DNA from: Notospermus geniculatus | Lineage: Eukaryota; Nemertea; Pilidiophora; Heteronemertea; Lineidae | Assembly (NCBI GenBank): GCA_002633025.1 | Contig: NMRB01000355.1 | Location: 268,233-332,232 of the forward strand | Length of the DNA stretch: 64,000 nucleotides | Reading direction: 5' to 3' | Part shown: piece after piece, positions 22,238 through 31,943 of the stretch | Numbering within the stretch: position 1 is the first letter of the stretch | Layout: every line of letters starts with the position of its first letter | Translations under genes and position numbers: made by a program | Notes under the pieces: model-generated | What the model was told of the DNA's origin: nothing | The model's database searches: none | The model's input: only the letters and a program-made list of their open reading frames with translations

Positions 22238-22745
22238 AAAGCCTAGCGTACATCGGCCTTGCGACTGGAAACAACTACCGGCAATGGCATTTCCGGCAAT
22301 GGTTGGCGACTACCTGGAACCAGCAGCAACTGATCAGATGCTCAAAAAGGCCGATGTACGGGCATCGGCAATGCTATTGCCGACCATTGCCGCTAGTTCC
22401 AGCCAGTTGCTCATGTCCTACCCGTTGCCAACGGCTGCTTCTCGTCGTCTTGAGTCGCTTCCGATGTACTTGCCCTTGCAATGAATTTCCTCGTTTGTGG
22501 AGCACACCTGGTCATGTGAATGTTTATCACATGACCCCGAGTGGTCCGATCGGAAGACATCGAAAACTTCCGTGTAGCATTCATAACCATTGCCTGTCCA
22601 ATGTGCCTGCTCCAGATTGAAGACTGGATTGTGCCACTTGTTGCCGCAATAACCTGTCGTAACCGATGTGCGTGGAACGCGTACATCAATAGCGACTGTT
22701 GCGTTCAGTTACTTCCAGTTGTAAGGCCGATGTACGAAAGGCTTT
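22238..22745. mobile_element. GTCGC-type foldback element, copy C
   Basis: AAAGCCTAGCGTACATCGGC start, GGCCGATGTACGAAAGGCTTT end. Interior stems use GCAATGG, GTTGCC and AACCTGTCGTAACCGATGTG; that block recurs reversed in copy D (33724). Confidence 0.82.
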
Positions 22746-23397
22746 AGGGCATTCAGGCAAACATACCCTTGGTCTTTGCATTGTGAATTATTGCGGGTCC
22801 CTTGGGGTGTGACAGGTTGTGGTCGATTTCAGAGATTTTTCCCACTTCCCTATTATCCATCGACATTATGATTCAAGTCCCTAATTGACATGGGTGCCTG
22901 TCGGAGGGTACATCCCTGGTAATTGGGTGATCCTCCCACAAGGTTACTCTGCTATTCAAACAGCTGACAATTCGATGAAATTTTAGCAAGATTTATACCA
23001 TTTAATACTGCTCTAAAGTGATTACCGATTAGCATACACCTGAGGGTTAAATAATGCACCAAGGTTCAACTGGAGGTCAAGGCCAACGGCACTATTTTCG
23101 GCACAAGGCCCATAGTCAGATTTGGCCTCTTCTTGGTTGTTCCCCTGCCCTGCACTGAATTACACCACACAAATCATGGCGGCAACATGGTTCACAACTG
23201 ATCAACACAGGAATGCTTCTGATTGGTCAGTTAATTTCACCATTATAAGTGTATCATGCTGGCTGCATTTATCTTCTCATGACTTCACTCAGCAAGGAAC
23301 TCAATCACATTGATGATGTTCGAATTATCCCCCCCCCCAACCCAACCCACACGGCCTCCATCTTTCACACACCTGTGTCAGAGGTCTTGGAATCGAA
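22746..23397. other. no recognisable feature
   Basis: A C9 run occurs near 23330; otherwise nothing seen. Confidence 0.45.
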
Positions 23398-23578
23398 TGT
23401 GACCCAATCGAGCAAAAGTAGGAAAGGGTCAACGGCTTTACAGCACAGTAGCTGAAATGTACGTCTGTGCAGGTTGACAGTAGTGAAGTGGACAGCAGTG
23501 ATAATACATGTAGTTGAGTAAACTGATGACCAATGATGATTACTCCACAAGTACTTGCTTTTGCTGGAGGGGGTCACA
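23398..23578. mobile_element. MITE, TGTGACCC..AGCAAAAG family, copy 2
   Basis: TGTGACCCAATCGAGCAAAA start, CTTTTGCTGGAGGGGGTCACA end. Same orientation as 13208-13401. Confidence 0.82.
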
Positions 23579-23740
23579 AATGACCCCAGGTCGCCCAGGG
23601 GCCAGGTGGTGAGGAGAGGGGTGAACAGAGGTCATATTGTTGACTCAACTTGAATAATGATGATTGCTAAGCAACTGCTCCATGGTCCAGACTCATTGCA
23701 ACAGGTTGCAAGATATAAATTGCTAAGTGGTCACTTAAAT

Positions 23741-23974
23741 AGACGATTCTCGAATTCGCAGATCTGCACACTTCCACTGAAATCTCAACCAGAACCTCGA
23801 TCTGAAACCGGCTGACGTGACGCCATCCATGATTCAGCAATGGTCGACTCTGACGCAGCGTCTTTGACGTGAGGTTGTATGCGTTACGTCATTCAGTTTC
23901 AGACCGAGGTTGTGGTTGAGATTTCAGTGGAAGTGCACAGATCTTTGTCATTTACGTCAATTTGAGAACGGTCT
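23741..23974. mobile_element. palindromic TA-MITE (AGAC ends), copy 4
   Basis: TAGACGATTCTCGAATTCGC start, TTTGAGAACGGTCTA end; central CTGAAACCGGCTGACGTGAC. Confidence 0.82.
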
Positions 23975-24602
23975 ATTCAATATTCTGCATGACAAATGCC
24001 CAACGCAGGGGCCGCCAACCTGCATTTCAGGTAAGATCACTGCACAAGTGAAGGCTTCCAGGATGGAAAGTGCATATGTCGAAGATGATTCCCTCAGAAC
24101 ATACGAATGTCAACATTATCACCACGAAGGAATGTAGTTATCGTGTATCATTAATGGTTTATTCCGCAGGTGGGTTCAGTGAGCTGGGTTCAGTGAGCTG
24201 AACAGCATTCCAACATACTTACTTCAGATAATGCCATGAAAACGACAAGACGATACCGTACCTTTTGCATGATTATTTAGATTATAAAAAAACATTGGAG
24301 CGTATCATATCAAGTGTGGGGTTCGAATCAGTGCAAATACATTGGTATGTTTTTCTTTATTTTTTAAATACGAATGAACATCCTTTGCTGATGTACGATT
24401 CATCTAATGGAGAAATGTTTTCCAAGTGATTTTTGAGAAATATGCACCAAAGAAAATAAGTTTCAATGCTTGCTTGGCTTTTGGAGATGGCGTTTAAGAC
24501 GAGACAGGCCAGCAGCAACAAGGAGGTTGGTTGCTGATGTGAAATCTACTTGTCTAGCCCATCAGGCCTAATGCAACAGGCCGACAACCTCAATATCCTT
24601 AA
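23975..24602. other. mostly unassigned; short tandem near 24171
   Basis: GGGTTCAGTGAGCT is repeated twice at about 24172-24200. Nothing else recognised. Confidence 0.45.
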
Positions 24603-25166
24603 AGGGCCACAATATTGCCACTTTTTGCCAACAGATGGCGCCACCGGCAGTGATTGCATCATTCTCCAATACCGCAGTCCTGCCTTTCGCCCCAGTGTTG
24701 GAGAATGTATGTTTACAATACAATGTGTATGAGGATACCCTAGAAACGAGAGTTACTCTACCGTATTTTCGCGACTATAGGGCGCACCTGACTATAAGGC
24801 GCACCCCCTAATTTCACCCAAAATCTTTGACGAAATCCATACATAAGACACACCGCCGTATAAGGTGCAGTTTCGTCAGTGAATGCTTCAGTGCATCATC
24901 CATGCATGTTTGAATGCTTGGGTTCATCAGCGTCTTGACACTTCTGATCAAATTGTTGAACTCGAGCCACAGATAAGGCGCACCACCCTATAAGGCGCAC
25001 CCCCAATTTTAGACCCTTCTTCAAAGAAAAAGGCCGCGCCTTATAGCCCGAAAATTACGGTACATGGGGCGAGGTTGATAAGCAGTAGTTCAACAACATT
25101 GTCAATAGAGGTCTCCCTTAACGCAGGTCTGTTTAGCGCAGGATAGAGAAGGAATACAGTGCCTCT
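24603..25166. mobile_element. TTAA-MITE, AGGGGCA family, copy 3, split by another element
   Basis: TTAA flanks at 24599-24602 and 25167-25170. Reverse orientation to copies 1 and 2. A 300-bp element sits inside at 24761-25060; without it the MITE would be about 262 bp, the family length. Confidence 0.9.
24761..25060. mobile_element. TA-element with CCGTATTTTCGCGACTATA ends
   Basis: Inverted ends CCGTATTTTCGCGACTATAG and TATAGCCCGAAAATTACGG, with TA on both sides. The sibling copy at 35855-36121 reads uninterrupted ACTCTACATGGGG, giving the empty site. The GCGCACC motif repeats four times inside. Ends of this kind are common in fish and marine invertebrate genomes; I cannot name the superfamily with certainty. 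Confidence 0.9.
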
Positions 25167-25313
25167 TTAACTGGGAGCCACATAGTGGTTGAAACCACTC
25201 TCCCACCCATTTTGTTTGGCACCAATGCTAAGACACACTGGTGACACCTATTGGTCATCTTTTGAGAATCATGTGAACTGAAGCAGTTTCATAGCGCAGC
25301 TGATAATTGGGGT

Positions 25314-25545
25314 GTCGGGGTGGAGCAGTGGAAACATTGGCGCCTGCCACCACTGTCGCGGGTTCGATACCCGGTCGTGCAAGTGGCTTTATGTGGTAGA
25401 GAGGGCGATCTCTCCTCGACATCGTAGGTTTCCTCCGGGGGCTCCGGTTTCCTCCTACATATCATTAATATCGTCCAATATTGTTTGATGAGTAGCTATA
25501 ATGCCCTAAGTGGGCGCTTGCACTCCTGAGATAATATTTTTTTTT
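25314..25545 (+). mobile_element. tRNA-headed SINE, family S3
   Basis: Head 25314-25380 with A-box-like TGGAGCAGTGG and B box GGTTCGATACC. The body includes GGCTCCGGTTTCCTCCTAC, a motif widespread in tRNA-derived SINEs. It ends in an oligo-T tract (about 25538-25546). Confidence 0.8.
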
Positions 25546-26724
25546 AATGGAGTGGTCATTCGAAACTCAAGTGGGAGTTTTCTGTTGGGATAGGTGCTAA
25601 AAGAATGTTGAGAAAGGTATTGGCTTCTGTGTTGACAGCCAAATAGACAACAATAATTCTGATATCCCTAGCTTTGGATTAATTTTTGCACAATGAAAAC
25701 TTTTATCTTTGACAATATGGCGAGATGCCAGCACAATATGCAAAAGAAACATATATCGTGTACATATAATACATGGACACTCATCGCATCGCATTGTGTA
25801 TTAATAGCGTGTTTTTCTGAATGTAGACCTTAAAAAGACTGGCTTGTGTGCGTGACCTACATACAACATGTCGAATCTTCATTATGAATTATTGAAATGC
25901 GTCTACAAGACTGAATAGGAATGGACATGACAGGGCATCGCTAGACCTGAGACGCTACTTGTTCATGTTGAACATGCTTATTTGATTTATTTCAAGCATG
26001 GGTGCCTGCTCATTCGATTCATGCTAAGTTTGCCACAAAAATCTGTATATAAGTCAATGTAAATCAAACATAATCCAGGCATACAGCCCTGAATTTGCTT
26101 ATCTGCCTTAGAACAAATTAAGGCACGGATCCAGACATTACATGCCCTATTTCGCACCCTGAATAGGTGTTCTCAACTGTCTTCTTGTCAAACGATATTT
26201 GAAAACCTATGTTGACATCTTTCTTTATATAGGCCTCGGCCTATGCATATCAAACAGGGCGGAGAAGTTAACACCACAATGGTCTAGTTATGTCACCTGC
26301 ATAACCTACAAGGTATGCATCACCATGAATTTCAATACAAACATAGCGTAGGTCATTGGCATCATCTTAAGCAGGGCAGCCTTGTACCTTCCTATAAGGG
26401 CCTGCCTGGCCACATTATACGATCCTCCATATTAGGACCCGACAGTCTCATTGTCCAGCTAGTCTTGCGATAAATAAGTCATAGGACTAGAGTATAACAT
26501 CTGCCAACTGAGGTCAGGGATTTTCCTGCCTGAGTTCAATTAGGTGGTCTTTCCGATCATCCGTCCAAAAAGCCATGATGACTGTAATCATGTGACTAAA
26601 TGAAACGCTCTGATTGGTTATCACAATTGAATCAGACCGTAAGCTCTCCCACACTTCGTTACCTGACGATCGGGTCCTGTCGCAAAGTGTCTACAATTCA
26701 GTCTCATACATGTCATAAGACTTG
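25546..26724. other. no recognisable feature
   Basis: Isolated CGGATCCAG (26126) may be a decayed hAT-like end. Otherwise presumed intron. Confidence 0.45.
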
Positions 26725-26930
26725 ACCAACAGACGATATCACTCCAAAAAAGCGCTGCACCTGACGGGTAACTACAGGGTCACGACGTCCCGTACTCATT
26801 CCATGACATCTTGACTTGAGACGACGTCATGATCACTGAAACATGGCGTTCAGAATGGGGCACGGGACGTCGTGATGCTGAAGGCCTAGCTAGCTACCCA
26901 TCAGGTGCTGCGCTCTATTGGAGTGATAGA
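26725..26930. mobile_element. palindromic MITE, TATCACTCCAA ends
   Basis: TATCACTCCAAAAAAGCGCT pairs with GCGCTCTATTGGAGTGATA. Inner arms carry CACGACGTCCCG and CGGGACGTCGTG. Single copy here. Confidence 0.78.
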
Positions 26931-27588
26931 GTCTATTCAGTCTTGTACGACTGGGTTGTCCAGCTGTTTAAGACTGCCTGCAACAAGTAGTACACTTTTC
27001 CACATTATCCAACGTGACTGGCCGACAGAGTTTTTAAAGAGTTGCGTCGGTTGAGTTGTGGCCAGGCCCTAACTCTCACTGAAAATAAGATTGAATTTTT
27101 TTTTCTGCAGACCAACTTTGGTCAAGGAGATAGACGTACTTGATAGAAGAAGTCAGGCACACAGAATTTGCATCGCCCAAGTCTTCCTTATGGCAAGTAA
27201 GTATTGGGGCCCCACCCCCCTCCACATCGCGAAATTTCCTGAACAGAAGGCAAAAGCAATGTAAAGAATTCAACAAAGGAATGACTGCCAGGTGCAACCT
27301 CTCCAGGGAATGATTGGATAGGCAATCATTTTGTAAGAATGGGATGCAGAGATTTCTTTGTTTCTGTAAACTGATACGTGCCATCTTGTCTGATAGGAGG
27401 AATGATAACCAATCAAGTTGGAAGTTAAGAAAGACGCACAAGACAGGATGCTATCTGCACATATCGCTTTGACGATTAAGATGGTGCCAAGGGCAGTAAG
27501 ATAAGGAATGCCGGGTATCTCAAACGGAAGTGTTTTATCTCCAGCGAGTCCTCCTTTCAGGCCTAGGATTCTGCCTGTCATGGCTGAA
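26931..27588. other. no recognisable feature
   Basis: Two overlapping minus-strand frames (121 and 127 codons) have no resemblance to known proteins and run into the next MITE. Confidence 0.4.
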
Positions 27589-27774
27589 GGCCCGTTTCCA
27601 CTACAAAGGATTCTGCCGCGACTTGTGGCGAGCGGAAAGTTTTTCACAGGCATTGGGATAATTAACAGACCTTGTATTGTTTAAACCATCAAAGGATTAT
27701 CCAAAACCCTGTGAAAACCGCACCGCTCGCCGTAAACCATGGCGGAATCCGCCATAGTGGAAATGGGGCTAAAG
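27589..27774. mobile_element. MITE, GGCCCGTTTCCACTAC ends
   Basis: GGCCCGTTTCCACTAC at the left, ATAGTGGAAATGGGGCT at the right; inner GCGAGCGG / CCGCTCGC pairing. Resembles the 48383-48734 element in using a TTCCACTAC motif. Confidence 0.75.
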
Positions 27775-27985
27775 ACCACCAAGATGGACACTGTTCCTCC
27801 TTTCAGGCAATATGATGAATTTCACAATGGTCTGCAGGACATGTCGGACAACTGAATCTTGCTGCAAGGTTTCCGTCAGTGGTGGATGACGTAACGTGGT
27901 TGGCTAATGCTACATATATTTCTCTTGCGGCATCAAAATGTATCCAGCGATCTACATTTTTCTTTACGTGACACAGACAAGGCAC

Positions 27986-28122
27986 AATAGCCCTTTTTCA
28001 AAATCACGTGACGTCTTTGTGCGGGGCTACGTTTAGGGGCCCGAGTGACGTCACACAAACTGCGTCATGACTTTTTGCACCGCCAAATGCCATGACGTCA
28101 CGTGATTTTGAAAAGGGCTATC
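27986..28122. mobile_element. short palindromic MITE with CACGTGACGTC arms
   Basis: ATAGCCCTTTTTCAAAATCA and TGATTTTGAAAAGGGCTAT ends; arms CACGTGACGTC and GACGTCACGTG. It carries E-box and CRE-like palindromes about 400-540 bp from the muscleblind exon. Confidence 0.85.
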
Positions 28123-28177
28123 CAACGCATGAAAAGATGTTTTGATGAGAATGATAGGGATGTAATGTATGCACAAA

Positions 28178-28492
28178 CCTTTCCAACAAAGATGGCAGTG
28201 TAACAGTTCTCACCATGTGACGTCAAAGCTCAATACCATTCAATGGCCGCTGGCACGCAATGCTGGTCAAGCGGGCCGTGGGCATAAAAGTTTAGGGCAA
28301 ATAATTGTCTGAGAGGATGCGTTTGATACTGTTATATCATGCTAGGCCGGTTCCAAGTGTGGTCAGCCACTGCACTTGGAACCGGCCTAAGACGGTTCTA
28401 ACGATAGAACCGCTTTATGAATATGACCCTGAATGTCCATGATGTCATGTGGGAGAACTAGGCCTAGTTGGCCACCATCTTTGTTGGAAGGT
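28178..28492 (+). mobile_element. MITE, CCAACAAAGATGG family, copy C, beside the muscleblind donor
   Basis: CTTTCCAACAAAGATGG start, CCATCTTTGTTGGAAGG end. Its edge is about 27 bp inside the intron from the muscleblind 5' splice site. An internal TA-flanked hairpin (28345-28387, GGCCGGTTCCAAGTG stem) and the adjoining GAACCGCTTTATGAAT piece are absent from copy B, so they are later insertions. Confidence 0.85.
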
Positions 28493-28513
28493 AAAAGATA
28501 AAAGAGACAAAAT

Positions 28514-28520
28514 ACGTACC
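28514..28520 (-). other. 5' splice donor of the muscleblind exon
   Basis: The minus strand reads ATAAAG then GTACGT: exon end at 28520, GT at 28519-28518. The break falls after FDSIK, the same place as in known muscleblind genes, where the next exon resumes with GRC. Confidence 0.9.
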
Positions 28521-28726
28521 TTTATAGAGTCAAAACAACACGTTACTCGGCCGTTCTGTACCTCTACGTGTGGTGGAGGGTGTGCGAATTTGCATTCCGT
28601 TTCTGGCCGAGTACATTTACTCCTCTGAAACTCACGGCACACCTCAAGGGTCAGCCACCGCGAGTCTTTCACATTAAAGTTATTTCCGGCACCAATCATA
28701 GGTCCCATTGGATTCACCATGGCCAT
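28520..28726 (-). CDS. mbnl: muscleblind-like protein, first coding exon (zinc finger 1)
   Basis: Muscleblind proteins are CCCH RNA-binding proteins that bind YGCY motifs and regulate alternative splicing, polyadenylation and RNA localisation. The exon encodes 69 residues in phase 0. Residues 1-20 are a Met/Gly/Asn-rich leader. [15 protein letters not shown] starts at residue 21. The finger ligands are C30, C38, C45 and H49 (CX7CX6CX3H, the muscleblind ZnF1 spacing). [16 protein letters not shown] closes the exon, as in Drosophila mbl (VEVQNG, DSIK) and vertebrate MBNL (FDSLK). The start ATG has A at -3 and G at +4, with an in-frame TAA two codons upstream; internal Mets are residues 3, 7 and 10. 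The exon ends AAG before GTACGT. The partner finger (ZnF2) would be on the next exon, to the left, and is not visible here. The family call is secure; the leader length is inferred. Confidence 0.96.
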
Positions 28727-28978
28727 GATTTAGTTTTAAAAGTCTCCACAAGGGGTGCTATTTATCACAAATATAGATAAAATAGAATCACTTAGTTGCA
28801 CATGGATAGGCACTAGGCGTATCCGTTTGTTAGAAAAACCGTAAAAACTACACGAATATAAAAATATATTTTTGAGATCGTCATACACTCCACAGCCTAG
28901 GATTGCAGCAGTTTGGGCCAATTGGGATCGTTTGTGATAGTTTATGTTGTAGCCTCCTTACAATCCTGTCGCAGGTAT
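28727..28978 (-). other. mbnl: predicted 5' UTR portion of the muscleblind exon
   Basis: This lies between a strong candidate acceptor and the ATG. It is AT-rich and closed in the coding frame by TAA at 28730-28732. If the acceptor is used, the whole exon is 28520-28978 (459 bp), with the start codon in an internal exon, as in vertebrate MBNL1 and Drosophila mbl. A promoter inside this stretch cannot be excluded; I see no clear core promoter element. Confidence 0.55.
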
Positions 28979-29002
28979 CTGTAACGAGAAGAGAAAAGAC
29001 AC
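28979..29002 (-). other. candidate 3' splice acceptor before the muscleblind start exon
   Basis: Read on the minus strand, a pyrimidine tract (TTTTCTCTTCTC) is followed by GTTACAG and then ATACCTGCG. The AG occupies 28980-28979. It is the best acceptor between the ATG and the SINE at 29024. Use is predicted, not shown. Confidence 0.55.
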
Positions 29003-29023
29003 AATCAGAATAGTACATTTACA

Positions 29024-29345
29024 GTAGAGGTGTCATCCGACTTTACACTTTAAAGGAGTTAGACGCCGAAGTTGTAAACAAGCTGGTTTGTTTACAAATA
29101 TGGTCGGCAAACTAGTTTTATTCCTTCGTGCAGGTGGCATCGGTCCGATGCAACTCACTCACGATATTCACGTCAGTACATATCACCGACAACAGGTGGC
29201 AGCACCGCAGGCGTCCGTGGATAGAGAACCAGCGAGTGAGTGTTTACAACTTCGGCGTCTAACTCCTTTAACCCCAGTCTATCCTGAAACCTTTCAGTAG
29301 AACTCAAATGAATTGCTCATTCAGCGTTACAATCTGAGCGTTTCC
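29024..29345 (-). mobile_element. SINE family S2, 5'-truncated copy split by a TTAA-MITE
   Basis: Matches the 3' half of the SINE at 15989-16260 in reverse (GTAGAGGTGTCATCCGACTT, then CCAGTCTATCCTGAAAC). It lacks the tRNA head. It lies just upstream (minus-strand sense) of the muscleblind acceptor. Confidence 0.85.
29054..29267. mobile_element. 214-bp TTAA-MITE inserted in a SINE
   Basis: Perfect inverted ends AGGAGTTAGACGCCGAAGTT...; TTAA on both sides (29050-29053, 29268-29271). The intact SINE at 16.2 kb has a single TTAA (read in reverse) at this point, so target and duplication are both visible. Confidence 0.93.
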
Positions 29346-30234
29346 GACCAGTAAAAGTGCCCAAAAAAGTATTTGACACGTAAGGTTCGAGACGTGATAT
29401 AACATTCTACACACTGTGACGTGCCATTTCCTTGCAAGGTGTACTATTACGGAAGCTGAGATCCTCGGGTATTTTCGGGGGTTCCCCAGATTTCGTAATG
29501 ACGTAATAGTACGCCGTACCCAGTTAAGGGGTTAATAGAGAGGTTCCACTGTATCTTGCTAACCGCTGGGAAGTATTTTCGGAAGCAGTTTGCGGGGTAT
29601 TGGCTCATGATTCTTCAAAACTTTTACTTCCCAAGACTGAAATTCCACAGGACCACCTCAGTTACCATAAGGCGGCGAAAGAGCCTGTGTATGAAGGATT
29701 TTACACAAACCTGCAACAAACGATAGGCCCACCTCTATCAGGATCAGCCCACATCCACCCACTCACAAGAAGTGCCATATTTCATTACACACAAGGCGGT
29801 AAAACGTAATATAATTGGGTCAGAGCGCAGAGTAACTTTTTTCATCAACCACGGCTGCAGTGTATGCCCAGCACTTCCTATTCAAAACTGATAAGCTACA
29901 ACAAGTTCTTTGCTGACGAAGCAAAACATGTAAATCACCTTAATCAATGACCAAAATTTAAATGCGTGGGAAAACAGTAGATTACAATGATCTCGAAACA
30001 CCATGGATACAGCAACAAACATACATAGTATCCTCAATAAATCTATACTGAGACTTTAGGCCTTGGGGTGCTCGATCAAGGTTTAATAGATCGGCGGAGG
30101 AGTTAGTCCAACCTGCCACGTTTGCAGTAAAAAGCAGGAACCATTGAGTCTATATCCAAAAGTAGACCCTCATTTGAAAAATTAACTCCTTTGCACACCA
30201 CATCATCACAAGATGAGGAGGAGACACACAAGTT
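29346..30234. other. no recognisable feature
   Basis: No exon or known repeat. A further upstream muscleblind UTR exon here could not be recognised. Confidence 0.4.
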
Positions 30235-31330
30235 GGCCAAAAGCAGGATTCAAGATGGCGGTCATGACGGCCATATTTGATGTGGGCCATGTAACTGAAC
30301 TATCATTAGGCTTTGAGCTCACTCTACACGGTCAATTTTTTCATCAAAATTTCTGAATATGTTGAATAAGGTTCACACGTGGGTCTACACTAAAGGCTAT
30401 CGGCCCTGAATTTGTATTTCCAAAAATTATTCTGACAAATTTTACTGAGTTCAGTAGACATTATTTGTGAATGTGACGTTTCTTGTAACTGACAGAAACA
30501 CAAGGCGCACGCTGGGCGTGGCGAATAACCAGGTTTTCGAAGTGGCGGCGTGAATAGCACTTTTCCTGTTTTCACATTTAGCCCCCTATTGGCCAAATCT
30601 TGAATCGAATGATGCTGAATATCGAAAGGAAACAATGTCTACTCACAAGGAACATGTCCACAAAATTTCACAAGAAAATCTGAAGTCGTTCCCATGTTAT
30701 AACACTTCGATGATTTTCGGGTAACGCTGCCTGGCGGCCATATTGGATGTGCGATCGGCCCGAAACTTTGTATTTCAGAAGGTATCCCTCTAGTACACAT
30801 TTATGCAAGGTATGAAATGGCTAGGTGAGAAAACGACGACACGTGCCAAGTTCGTAACTTTTGCCGAACTTTGACCTCTGTGACCTTGAAAAGTAGGTCA
30901 AATGAAAAACCCGGGTATTATGTTATGTATCGTCATTAGATATACCTATGATAAAAATTTGGTGACGATCCGTTCATTTGTTCAGGAGAAATAGCACTTT
31001 TTCTGTTTTCACATTTAGCCCCCTATTGGCCAAACCTTGAATCGAATGACGCTGAATATCGAAAGGAAACAACGTCTACTTACAAGCAACATGTCCCAAA
31101 AATTTGAAAAGAAAATCTCAAGTCGTTTTTAAGTTATCAGTCGGACAAGAGAAAAACGACCGCCCGGACGCCCGACCGCCCGAACGCCCAAACGCCCAAA
31201 CGCCCGACCGCCCGACCGCCCGCCACTTTCGGTAATTTAATAACCAGGACTTTCTTCGAAAACCTGGTTAAAAACCCAAGATGCCCGTCACGGCGGCCAT
31301 ATTTAGTTGGTTTCAGCAAACATCCATAAA
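30235..31330. repeat. complex repeat with GGCGGCCATATT blocks
   Basis: A block from TTTTCTGTTTTCACATTTAG to AATATCGAAAGGAAACAA occurs at about 30560-30640 and again at about 30998-31075. CGGCCATATT followed by GATGTG or similar occurs near 30270, 30738 and 31307. Flanking AACCAGG / CCTGGTT pieces pair. Looks like an internally duplicated non-coding element. Confidence 0.65.
31159..31223. repeat. CGCCCGA(A/C) microsatellite
   Basis: About eight 8-bp units of the type CGCCCGAC / CGCCCAAA. Sits inside the repeat above, in the position where the 57.7 kb element has a GACACC-type array. Confidence 0.85.
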
Positions 31331-31786
31331 AGGAATTTGCATTTTTTTGATCCTCTACTCCATGCTTTTAAGAGGGTTATAATCAATGCCAGAAAAGAGC
31401 CGTAACCAAGTTCATTAACTCCCTGATTGACCTAATGGCAGCCCAGAGAAAATCCTTATTGTTACTACTTTTCCCCAATGGGCCTCACTACGCTCAGACA
31501 TAACAGCAAATAACCTGATCAAAAGGGCAGTAGTAAGTGGTTATGTAAAGTAGTGGAATAACAGGCAGTCAATGTGGGAATTACTATCACCAGACGCAAT
31601 ATTTCCAAAGCTGATATAACATTGTGTAATGGATGATCACCCAGCCAGACAGCTTTGTTTGAGGGGCATGACCTCAGATGAACTTCCCCAGGTCAGCTAG
31701 CTCTGGTATGAACTGCAGACATTTTTGTTACTTATTACAAATAGAAGTTATTCACGTGACGTCACATTTCTATGATAAATTGGGCA
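31331..31786. other. no recognisable feature
   Basis: Nothing recognised. Confidence 0.45.
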
Positions 31787-31808
31787 TCGAGTAGCTTGAG
31801 ATGGCTCT
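31787..31808 (-). mobile_element. 22-bp SINE S1 remnant
   Basis: GAGTAGCTTGAGATGGC matches the S1 body and is cut off by the hAT-like element that follows. Confidence 0.6.
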
Positions 31809-31943
31809 CAGGGGCGGATCCACAATTTCGGAAATCTGCGGTGAATTTCAATGATTTACTCCTAATTTCAGAATTTCACGGTCAATTTTACAGATTTGTT
31901 GGCCGAAGGGGGGGCGCCGAGTGCACCCCCGGATCCGCACCTG
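31809..31943. mobile_element. hAT-like MITE, CAGGGGCGGATCC ends
   Basis: CAGGGGCGGATCCAC start, GGATCCGCACCTG end. Same subfamily as 643-801. No clear target duplication. Confidence 0.82.

Larger units (their letters stand above)
1..28519 (-). other. probable intron following the muscleblind first coding exon
   Basis: The coding sequence stops at a donor and must resume to the left. I find no ZnF2-type sequence (CKY followed by HPP) in the minus-strand reading frames here, so the intron probably runs past position 1. A very long intron at this place is usual for the family. All repeats listed below 28.5 kb would be intronic. A small exon under 60 codons could be missed. Confidence 0.65.
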
